Assembly (NCBI GenBank): GCA_965221605.1
Contig: CBDCSK010000003.1
Span: 62,001 to 126,000, forward strand
Source: Aldehydirespirator sp965221605
GTDB taxonomy: Bacteria; Actinomycetota; Acidimicrobiia; Acidimicrobiales; Aldehydirespiratoraceae
Length of the DNA stretch: 64,000 nt
Direction of reading: 5' to 3'
In this document: piece after piece, positions 41,952 through 49,732 of the stretch
Numbering within the stretch: the stretch's first letter is position 1
Layout: the number at the start of each line of letters is the position of its first letter
Position numbers and translations under genes: made by a program
Notes under the pieces: generated by a model
Seen by the model: only the letters and a program-made list of their open reading frames with translations
The model's database searches: none
Told to the model about the DNA's origin: nothing

Positions 41952-43831
41952 GTCGGCGCGCCCCCCAGTCCCTCACGCCCGACCAGGAACGCGCCATCTC
42001 CGCGGAAGGGTCCGAAGTGCTCGTCGTCGCGCCGGCCGGCAGCGGCAAGACGGAGGTTCTGATCCGGCGAGTCATCCGAACGCTCGACCGCAGTTCAGGC
42101 GAGTCGTTCCGCCTACTCGTCGTAACGTTCACCGTCAAAGCGGCCGAAGAGTTCCGGCGAAGGGCTCAGGAGACCGTCGCCGAGGAGTTGTGGCGTATCG
42201 ACGCCGACACGATTCATGGTTTCGCGCTCGATTGGCTGCGCCGCTACGGCAAGGAGATCGGCGCCGGCCCCGACGTTGTCGTGCTCAGCGACGACGTCGA
42301 CCGAGCCAGCGTCGTCAGCACCTACCTTCAGTCCGTGGGACGCGGTACGAGCGTCGGCGACGGATTGGACGCTGACATGAGATCCTTGCTCGATGCCATC
42401 GACTCCCATCGACTACAACACGACGTGACGGACTCTGTATGTGACTCGACCCAACGCTACTTCGGAGTCGCTCTAGGCGAGTTGACCGAGGCCTACGAGG
42501 GCTCCCTCATGGACCGAGGAGCCATCGACTTCCCCGGTATGTTGCTCGGCCTTCGCAGACTCCTTGACACGGACGAATGGGTGCTTGGACACTTTCGCAC
42601 CCTCTATCGAGAGATCCTCGTAGACGAGGGGCAGGACCTTACGGGAGTCCAGACGAGACTCCTGCGGCAACTTGCAGGCGACAGCATCGGTCTGTTCGTC
42701 GTCGCGGACAGCAAACAGTCGATAAGGGGATTCGCCGGCGGTGACTTCAAGCATGCCAGGATGCTGGTTCCAAAGGCGGCGGGAGTTCCGCTCACTCTTC
42801 GCCACAACTTTCGCTGCGCACAGAGAATCCTCTGTGCCGCCGAGTCTGTATTGCGGTCACTGCCTGAAGGTTCCCGTGATGTGTCCTCTCCAGAGAACAT
42901 GCCGCCGGGGAAGGTCAGCGCAATCGCAATGCCGTCGCCCGAGACGGAGGCTGATCACATCGCCGCGTGGGCATGCCGGCTCATCGAACATGGTCTGGAC
43001 AGCGACACGGCTGCTGAGGGTGAGGACACATCAGTCGCTCCCGAGGACATCGCTGTATTCGGTAGAACTAGGTGGACTCTGGCTCCTGTGGTGGATTCGT
43101 TGAGGGCTCGAGGCCTTGAGCTGACCATACAGACCGACTCTGGAGTGTTCCTGAAGGAGCCAGAGGCCCGACTGTTCGTAGATTGTCTCGCCTTCGGACT
43201 GAACAAGAATGATGCGCCAGCCGCCCGGCGAGCACTCGACGAACTTCGGGAGTTGATGCCCCAGCACCGGCACGACGATCCCATGAAGTCACTGAAGGGC
43301 GCCAAGGACGAGTCCTTGAGAGTCTTGGGCGACCTAGTCGAGCGCTCGGTGGGAGGGCGAGGCGACTTTGCGCTGGCGATGGATGCACTGCCCGCCACGG
43401 GACAGGCGCACGGCTGGCAGGACGGGGCCCGCGCCCTCGGGAAAGTATGGAGCGACTACCGGTCAAGGACATCGCTGCAGGACCGGTCCCCCAGAGGATT
43501 CCTGGTGCATCTTGCGAGGACCCAGCGCACCCGTCCCACCGACCCGGGCGTGCGGCTGCTGACCATCGATCGTGCCAAGGGACTGGAGTTCAAGGCCGTC
43601 GCGCTGATCGGTGCCCGCGACGGGCTGATACCGCACTACCGCGCCGATTCGCCACAGGAGCGGGACGAAGACCGCCGCAGGCTCTACGTGGCCATGACCC
43701 GGGCGTCTCGGGAACTGCTGGTGTCATGGCCGAAGACCACGCACGACCGCTACGGCCGATCCCACTCTCAGACGCCTTCCCCCTTCCTGGTCGAGGCGGG
43801 ACTCGCGGCCACCGCATCCTCATCCCGTTGA
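41948..43831 (+). CDS. UvrD/Rep-like helicase (GajB-like by context)
   Basis: This 627-aa superfamily 1 helicase has all main motifs: LTPDQERAI (Q motif), APAGSGKT (residues 28-35), VVTFTVKAAEEFRRRA, EILVDEGQDL, LTLRHNFRCAQRIL, DRAKGLEFKAVALIG and RRLYVAMTRASRELLVSWPK. It appears intact. The ATG overlaps the stop of the decayed OLD-type gene (ATGA), the operon layout of Gabija, where the OLD nuclease is followed by a UvrD-like helicase. Without its partner it may be non-functional in defence or under relaxed selection. Confidence 0.85.
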   Translation: MSRRAPQSLTPDQERAISAEGSEVLVVAPAGSGKTEVLIRRVIRTLDRSSGESFRLLVVTFTVKAAEEFRRRAQETVAEELWRIDADTIHGFALDWLRRYGKEIGAGPDVVVLSDDVDRASVVSTYLQSVGRGTSVGDGLDADMRSLLDAIDSHRLQHDVTDSVCDSTQRYFGVALGELTEAYEGSLMDRGAIDFPGMLLGLRRLLDTDEWVLGHFRTLYREILVDEGQDLTGVQTRLLRQLAGDSIGLFVVADSKQSIRGFAGGDFKHARMLVPKAAGVPLTLRHNFRCAQRILCAAESVLRSLPEGSRDVSSPENMPPGKVSAIAMPSPETEADHIAAWACRLIEHGLDSDTAAEGEDTSVAPEDIAVFGRTRWTLAPVVDSLRARGLELTIQTDSGVFLKEPEARLFVDCLAFGLNKNDAPAARRALDELRELMPQHRHDDPMKSLKGAKDESLRVLGDLVERSVGGRGDFALAMDALPATGQAHGWQDGARALGKVWSDYRSRTSLQDRSPRGFLVHLARTQRTRPTDPGVRLLTIDRAKGLEFKAVALIGARDGLIPHYRADSPQERDEDRRRLYVAMTRASRELLVSWPKTTHDRYGRSHSQTPSPFLVEAGLAATASSSR

Positions 43832-43911
43832 CCGGTCGCACGGCCAGTCGATGCCTCCGACATCCGTAGAGAAGGGCGGGCTCGTGGTGCTGGCGGCTAC
43901 CGTGACGGGTT

Positions 43912-46719
43912 GTGGATGGCGGGGGATATCGGGCGAAGTTGATCGAGGTGGCGCTGCCGTTGGCGGCGATCAACGCGGAGGCGGCTCGGGAGAAGTCGAT
44001 TCGGCATGGGCATCCGTCGACTCTGCATCTGTGGTGGGCACGGCGTCCGCTGGCGGCGGCTCGGGCGGTGATCTGGGCGTCTTTGGTGGACGACCCGTCG
44101 GGGTTACCGCAGTTCGCTGAGCCTGAGGGCGAGACCGACGGCGAGAGGGCCGAGCGCCTCGGCCGGATCGACGCGGAGCGGCGGCGGCTGTTCGGGATCC
44201 TGGAGCGGCTGGTGAAGTGGGAGAACTCCAACAACCCAGACGTGCTCGCCGAGGCGCGGGCTGAGATCGACCGGTGCTTCCCGAGCGGTGCGCCGCCGGT
44301 GCTGGATCCTTTCGCCGGGGGCGGGGCCATACCGTTGGAGGCTCAGCGGCTCGGGCTCACCGCGCTGGCGGGGGATCTGAATCCGGTGGCGGTGCTCATC
44401 AACAAGGCGATGATCGAGATCCCGCCCCGGTTCGCCGGTCGGCTGCCGGTGCATCCCGGCATCGACAAGGATCTGACGACCTGGGAGCGCGCCCAGGGCC
44501 TCGCCGCGGACGTGGAGGCCTACGGGGCTTGGATGCGCGACGAGGCCCATAGACGCATCGGTCACCTTTATCCCGACGCCACCGGGCCCGATGGTGAGAA
44601 GCTCACGCCGATCGCCTGGATCTGGGCCCGCACCGTGGAGTCGCCCGACCCGAGCTGGTCAGGCCACGTGCCGCTGGTGGCGTCATGGACGCTGGCCAAG
44701 CGGCCCGGCAGACCGAAGGTCTGGATCGAGCCGATCGTCGAACGGGACGCCCAGACGATCAGCTACGCCGTCCGCGAGGGCGGCGAGCCCACCGTTGAGC
44801 GCACCGTCAACAGGGGCAACGGCACCTGCATCGCCACCGGCGCCGCGATTCCGGTGAGCTACATCAAAGCCGAAGGTACAGCTGGTCGAATGGGCCACGA
44901 ACTGATCGCTGTCGTCGCGGAGGGGCAGCAGGGTCGCCGGTATCTTGCGCCGAGACCGTCTGATTCGGCAGCGGCCGACTCCGGGAGCCCTCGCTGGAAG
45001 CCCGAGACTGCGCTGCCGGACCAAGGGCTCGGGTTCCGCGTCCAGGCGTACGGCACGGACGAGTGGCACAAGCTGTTCACGCCGCGGCAGTTGACCGCGT
45101 TGACGACATTGTCGGATCTGCTGGGCGAGGTGGCGCAGATGGCGCGCTCCGATGCCGTGTCGGCAGGACTGGCCGCCGACGAGTCACGCTTGCGCGACGG
45201 CGGCTCTGGAGCGGACGCCTATGCGGACGCGGTGGTCACCTATCTGGCGTTCGCTGTCGACAAGTGTGCCGACTACTGGTCCACGATCTGCACCTGGCAC
45301 AACTCTGGGGAGAAGATGCGCAATACGTTTGGGCGTCAAGCCATCCCGATGACATGGGATTTCGCGGAGTGCAATCCGTTCTCGGGATCGACGGGCAACT
45401 GGATGGCGATGGTTGATTGGATCGTGAAGGCGCTGGGGCATGTTCCGGGGTCGGCCTCGGGCGGCGGTGAGGCGTTGCAGCGGGATGCGCGGGCGCGTGT
45501 GGGGGAGTCTGTGGGGGCTGTGGTGTCGACTGATCCGCCGTACTACGACAACGTGGGCTACGCGGACATCTCGGACTTCTTCTATGTGTGGCTGCGGCGG
45601 AACCTGTCGGATGTGTGGCCTGATGAGTTCTCTACGATGGTGACACCGAAGGCCGAGGAGATGGTCGCCGATCCCGGTCGTCACGGAGGGCCGGCGGGCG
45701 CGAGGGAGCATTTCGAGTCGGGGATGGCCGAGTTCATGAGGGCGCTGGCGGCGACAGCGGCCCCGGAGGCGCCGGCGACGGTCTACTACGCCTACAAGGC
45801 CACCGAGACCAGAGACGGCGAGATCCGGTCCACCGGTTGGGACACGTTCCTGCAGGCGGTGCTGGATGCGGGGTTGCAGGTCAGCGCTACTTGGCCGATG
45901 CGCACCGAGTTGGCGAATCGTCCCCGTGGACTGGGCTCCAACGCGCTGGCGTCGTCGATTGTGCTGGCTTGCCGGCCTCGTTCTGCATGCGCGGTGCTGG
46001 CGACTCGGGGCGAGTTCTTGGCGGCTCTGCGGCGGGAGTTGCCAGAGGCGGTGCGGGTGTTGCAGTCGGGGAACATAGCGCCGGTGGATATGGCGCAGTC
46101 TGCTATCGGGCCGGGCATCAGGGTGTTCTCGCGGTATGCGCGGGTGGTGGAGGCCGACGGGTCGTCGATGCCGGTGTCGGCCGCGTTGTCCATCATCAAC
46201 GACGTACTTGGGGAGGTGCTCGACGGCGAGGAGGCCGAACTCGACGCCGACACCCGCTTCGCGCTGACCTGGTTCGCCGAGCACGGCTACGATCCCGGAC
46301 CCTCAGGCGACGCCGACAGCGTCGCCCGGGCCAAGAACACGAGCCTCGCGGGCATCGAGACCTCCGGTATCGGCGAGGCCCGCGCCGGCAGGTTCCGGCT
46401 CTACGAGCGCAGCGAACTGCCATCGGGCTGGTCGCCGGTGCACGACGACCGGCTCACGGTCTGGGAGGCCACCCAGCATCTGACCGCGGCGTTGGAGCGC
46501 TCGGAGTCGGAGGCGGCGGAGTTGCTGCACGTGCTCGGCGGCCACAGCGACCGGGCCCGCCAACTCGCCTACCTGCTCTACCAGAAGGCCAACGACCGCG
46601 GCTGGGCCGCCGAAGCCGGCGCCTACAACAGCCTCATCGCCGCCTGGCCCGACCTGCGCACCGGCGCAGCCACCGTCGCAGCCGCCGCTGCCGCCCCCAC
46701 CCAACAGGCCCTGATTTAG
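43912..46719 (+). CDS. DUF1156 DNA methyltransferase
   Basis: This 935-aa protein starts YRAKLIEVALPLAAINAEAA and continues HPSTLHLWWARRPLAAARAV, the DUF1156 head. AdoMet motif I is LDPFAGGGAIPLEAQRLG (near residue 131), and the catalytic STDPPYYDNVGYADISDFFY (near residue 540) is an amino-methyltransferase DPPY motif. Such enzymes usually stand in defence clusters with DUF499, DUF3780 and helicase genes; none is present, so it is an orphan here. The helicase 80 nt upstream is of another kind. The codon third positions are less GC-rich in places, which suggests horizontal origin. Confidence 0.85.
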   Translation: MDGGGYRAKLIEVALPLAAINAEAAREKSIRHGHPSTLHLWWARRPLAAARAVIWASLVDDPSGLPQFAEPEGETDGERAERLGRIDAERRRLFGILERLVKWENSNNPDVLAEARAEIDRCFPSGAPPVLDPFAGGGAIPLEAQRLGLTALAGDLNPVAVLINKAMIEIPPRFAGRLPVHPGIDKDLTTWERAQGLAADVEAYGAWMRDEAHRRIGHLYPDATGPDGEKLTPIAWIWARTVESPDPSWSGHVPLVASWTLAKRPGRPKVWIEPIVERDAQTISYAVREGGEPTVERTVNRGNGTCIATGAAIPVSYIKAEGTAGRMGHELIAVVAEGQQGRRYLAPRPSDSAAADSGSPRWKPETALPDQGLGFRVQAYGTDEWHKLFTPRQLTALTTLSDLLGEVAQMARSDAVSAGLAADESRLRDGGSGADAYADAVVTYLAFAVDKCADYWSTICTWHNSGEKMRNTFGRQAIPMTWDFAECNPFSGSTGNWMAMVDWIVKALGHVPGSASGGGEALQRDARARVGESVGAVVSTDPPYYDNVGYADISDFFYVWLRRNLSDVWPDEFSTMVTPKAEEMVADPGRHGGPAGAREHFESGMAEFMRALAATAAPEAPATVYYAYKATETRDGEIRSTGWDTFLQAVLDAGLQVSATWPMRTELANRPRGLGSNALASSIVLACRPRSACAVLATRGEFLAALRRELPEAVRVLQSGNIAPVDMAQSAIGPGIRVFSRYARVVEADGSSMPVSAALSIINDVLGEVLDGEEAELDADTRFALTWFAEHGYDPGPSGDADSVARAKNTSLAGIETSGIGEARAGRFRLYERSELPSGWSPVHDDRLTVWEATQHLTAALERSESEAAELLHVLGGHSDRARQLAYLLYQKANDRGWAAEAGAYNSLIAAWPDLRTGAATVAAAAAAPTQQALI

Positions 46720-46904
46720 GTGGGTGCCCGCGACGCGTCAGAGGCCACCGAATGCCGACGGCTGCCAGGCGCCGGGCGAGGGCCGTAACCAGCGTCGAAG
46801 AGAACGACGGAGAGCGATGGCGCCAAGCCCGTCTGCGGGTCTGACAGGCTGCCGGGCCGGGCCTGTGAGCTGCGCCGCCACTGATCGAACCGGCTCCCTC
46901 CGGG

Positions 46905-47267
46905 CTAGGCCGTATGGACTGCGACGGGCACCAGGGTCTGCGACACGGGGTCGGCCATGAGGGACAGTCCCTCCAGCGTGTAGGCGCCGAGCAGAGCATC
47001 GGCGGCGGCGTCACCGAACACCACCAGGGTGATCACGCTGCCACCGTTGACCGAGGCCCGGACCTCCCCCAGGTCGTAGCGACCGGTCCGTCCGTCCGCG
47101 AACCTCAGGCTTACGCTCCTGGTCCGTGCGACCCCGAGCCTGTCGAGCAGAGGGGCCGGCACGATCGTGTAGAACGCGCCGGTGTCTACCAGCGCCTCCA
47201 AGTCCAGCGTTCGCTCGCCGTCCATGCTCGAGAGCCGCACCGGGCAGCTGAAAGTTCCCATCCTCAT
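46905..47267 (-). CDS. Retropepsin-like aspartic protease family protein
   Basis: This 120-aa protein carries the aspartic-protease motif LEALVDTGAFYTIVPAPLLD and the flap-like SVSLRFADGRTGRYDLGEV. A late hydrophobic-hydrophobic-Gly block follows (ADALLGAYTLEGLSLMADP), as in clan AA single-domain proteases that act as dimers. GTAGGAGG precedes the ATG. The upstream 180 nt are AT-rich and separate it from divergent leuC. The 185 nt between its stop and the methylase gene hold nothing recognisable. Substrate unknown. Confidence 0.75.
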   Translation of the reverse strand: MRMGTFSCPVRLSSMDGERTLDLEALVDTGAFYTIVPAPLLDRLGVARTRSVSLRFADGRTGRYDLGEVRASVNGGSVITLVVFGDAAADALLGAYTLEGLSLMADPVSQTLVPVAVHTA

Positions 47268-47438
47268 GCCTCCTACAGTGTCCTACCGTATCCCACGGGT
47301 TCCGAATCTTGCAGTATGATAATCTTCTTGATATTTCATGGTACTTGGGCTCCCAGAGAACGGCAACCCGCCGCGAGCGCCCGCGCCCGGAACCGGGTAG
47401 CGGGCCGGGGTCCTGGGCTGAGCGGGACGCATGGGCTC

Positions 47439-47444
47439 TAGGAT
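47439..47444 (+). promoter_or_regulatory. -10 box of leaderless promoter (leuC)
   Basis: TAGGAT is followed by 7 nt and the GTG at 47452. This geometry supports the GTG rather than the in-frame ATG at 47431 as the leuC start. Confidence 0.55.
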
Positions 47445-47451
47445 CGGAGAC

Positions 47452-48858
47452 GTGAGCGGGGCGCAGACTCTGAGCCAGAAGATCTGGGACCGCCACACGG
47501 TGGCCCGGGGCGGCGACGGCGAGCCCGACCTGCTCTACATCGACCTGCACCTCGTGCACGAGGTCACCTCCCCACAGGCCTTCGACGGTCTGCGGCTGTC
47601 GGGACGGGCGGTGCGCCGCCCCGACCTGACGGTGGCCACCGAGGACCACAACGTCCCCACCGCCGACATCGACAGGCCGATCGCGGATGCGGTGAGCCGC
47701 ACCCAGGTGGAGACCCTGCGCCGCAACACCGAGGAGTTCGGCATCACCAACTATCCGATGGGCCACGCCAAGCAGGGCATCGTCCACGTGATCGGCCCCG
47801 AGCAGGGCCTCACCCAGCCCGGCATGACCATCGTGTGCGGCGACTCGCACACCTCCACCCACGGGGCCTTCGGGGCCATCGCCTTCGGCATCGGCACCAG
47901 CGAGGTGGAGCATGTCCTGGCCACCCAGACCCTCCCCCAGATGCGGCCGGGAACGATGGCGGTCACCGTCGACGGAACCCTGGTCGAAGGGGCCACCGCC
48001 AAGGACGTGATCCTGGCCGTCATCGGCCGCATCGGAACCACCGGAGGGGTCGGGCGCATCATCGAGTACCGGGGTCCGGTCATCGAGGCCCTGTCGATGG
48101 AGGGCCGCATGACGGTGTGCAACATGTCCATCGAGGCCGGGGCCAAGGCGGGCCTGATCGGCCCCGACAAGACCACCTTCGAGTACCTGCGCGGCCGGGA
48201 GCAGGCCCCGTCGGGCGAGCTCTGGGACAGGGCCCTGGAGGATTGGCTCACCCTGCGCACCGACGACGGGGCCGCCTTCGACGTGGAGGTGACCCTGGAC
48301 GGCGCCGGCATCTCCCCGATGGTGACCTGGGGAACCAACCCGGCCCAGTCGGTGCCGCTGTCGGCCGCGGTGCCCGAGCCCGACAGCTTCGACGACCCGG
48401 CCCGCCGTGAGGCCGCGGCCCGGGCCCTGGACTACATGGGCCTCGACCCCAGCACCCCGATGCGCGACATCGCGGTGGACACCGTGTTCATCGGCTCGTG
48501 CACCAACAGCCGCATAGAGGACCTGCGGGCCGCGGCCGCGGTGGTGGAGGGCCGGCGGGCAGCGGCGGGCGTGCGGACGTTGGTGGTTCCCGGTTCGGGC
48601 CGGGTCAAGGCCCAGGCCGAGGCCGAGGGCCTGCCCGGGATCTTCCGGTCGGCCGGGTTCGACTGGCGCGAGCCGGGATGCTCGATGTGCCTGGCCATGA
48701 ACCCCGACAAGCTGGCACCCGGCGAGCGGGCCGCCAGCACGTCCAACCGCAACTTCGAGGGACGTCAGGGCCGGGGCGGGCGCACCCACCTGGTGTCGCC
48801 CGCGGTGGCTGCGGCCACCGCCATCGTCGGGCGCTTCGCCGCGCCGGGGGACCTGTGA
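47452..48858 (+). CDS. leuC: 3-isopropylmalate dehydratase large subunit
   Basis: With LeuD it isomerises 2-isopropylmalate to 3-isopropylmalate, and citramalate to 3-methylmalate. TLSQKIWDRHTVARG is the usual N-terminus. DSHTSTHGAFGAIAFGIGTS, the 4Fe-4S cysteines in FIGSCTNSRIEDLRAAA and PGCSMCLAMNPDKLAPGERA, and TSNRNFEGRQGRGGRTHLVS are all present. The 468 aa are normal. leuD follows after 43 nt on the same strand. Confidence 0.95.
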   Translation: MSGAQTLSQKIWDRHTVARGGDGEPDLLYIDLHLVHEVTSPQAFDGLRLSGRAVRRPDLTVATEDHNVPTADIDRPIADAVSRTQVETLRRNTEEFGITNYPMGHAKQGIVHVIGPEQGLTQPGMTIVCGDSHTSTHGAFGAIAFGIGTSEVEHVLATQTLPQMRPGTMAVTVDGTLVEGATAKDVILAVIGRIGTTGGVGRIIEYRGPVIEALSMEGRMTVCNMSIEAGAKAGLIGPDKTTFEYLRGREQAPSGELWDRALEDWLTLRTDDGAAFDVEVTLDGAGISPMVTWGTNPAQSVPLSAAVPEPDSFDDPARREAAARALDYMGLDPSTPMRDIAVDTVFIGSCTNSRIEDLRAAAAVVEGRRAAAGVRTLVVPGSGRVKAQAEAEGLPGIFRSAGFDWREPGCSMCLAMNPDKLAPGERAASTSNRNFEGRQGRGGRTHLVSPAVAAATAIVGRFAAPGDL

Positions 48859-48901
48859 TGCGCGGACCGCGCTCGGGCTCGACCACCGGCAGGCCGCGTC
48901 C

Positions 48902-49495
48902 ATGAAGGCCACCCGGATAGTGACGGGCACCGCCGTGCCGCTGGACCGCAGCGACGTGGACACCGACCAGATCATCCCGTCGGACTGGCTCAAGCAGGTG
49001 TCCCGCACCGGTTTCGAGAAGGGACTCTTCTCGGAGTGGCGCGACAGCCGCGACTTCGTGCTCAACGACGAGCGATACGCGGGCGCCACCATCCTGCTGG
49101 CCGGCACCAACTTCGGTACCGGCTCGTCGCGCGAGCATGCGGTGTGGGCCATCCAGCAGTACGGCTTCGACGCAGTGATCAGCGCCCGCTTCGCCGACAT
49201 TTTCCGCAACAACTGCACCAAGAACGGCCTCGTCCCTGCCCAGATCGAAGCAGGCGCCGCCGCCGAGCTGATGGCCGCGGTGCAGGCCGATCCAGGCCTG
49301 GAGATAGCCGTCGACGTGGAACGGCGGCGGGTCGAGGCGCCAGCCATCGGGTTCGACGCGGCCTTCCCGCTGGAAGCCTCCACCCAGCAGCGCTTCCTCG
49401 AGGGCCTCGACGACATCGGCATCACGCTGCGCCACACCGAGGCCATCGGCGACTACGAACGACGGCGTCTCCCCTGGCTTCCGGCGGCGACATAG
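48902..49495 (+). CDS. leuD: 3-isopropylmalate dehydratase small subunit
   Basis: This is the swivelling partner domain of LeuC. SDVDTDQIIPSDWLKQVSRT, ILLAGTNFGTGSSREHAVWA and ISARFADIFRNNCTKNGLVP are family signatures, and the length of 197 aa is normal. No further leu gene follows. The 237 nt to the next gene contain no recognisable feature beyond its ribosome site. Confidence 0.95.
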   Translation: MKATRIVTGTAVPLDRSDVDTDQIIPSDWLKQVSRTGFEKGLFSEWRDSRDFVLNDERYAGATILLAGTNFGTGSSREHAVWAIQQYGFDAVISARFADIFRNNCTKNGLVPAQIEAGAAAELMAAVQADPGLEIAVDVERRRVEAPAIGFDAAFPLEASTQQRFLEGLDDIGITLRHTEAIGDYERRRLPWLPAAT

Positions 49496-49732
49496 CGGCC
49501 GAGCAGTCTGGCAGCGCCGATGACCCCGCAGCCCAACAGTCCCGCCGCGGTGGCTGGAGCCGACGGACCGACCTTGGTGCAGCGGCCCGCGGCGACGAGG
49601 GTCTTGCCTGGACTCCCCCGGGGCTTCCGCAGAAAGGCAGGGTGCCCGGGAACCGCGGCACTGGCAGGAACGTCTCATCCCTCGAAATGCAGACGCGCCG
49701 CCGGGCGCGCCGCGACGAAAGGTCCTGACCCC

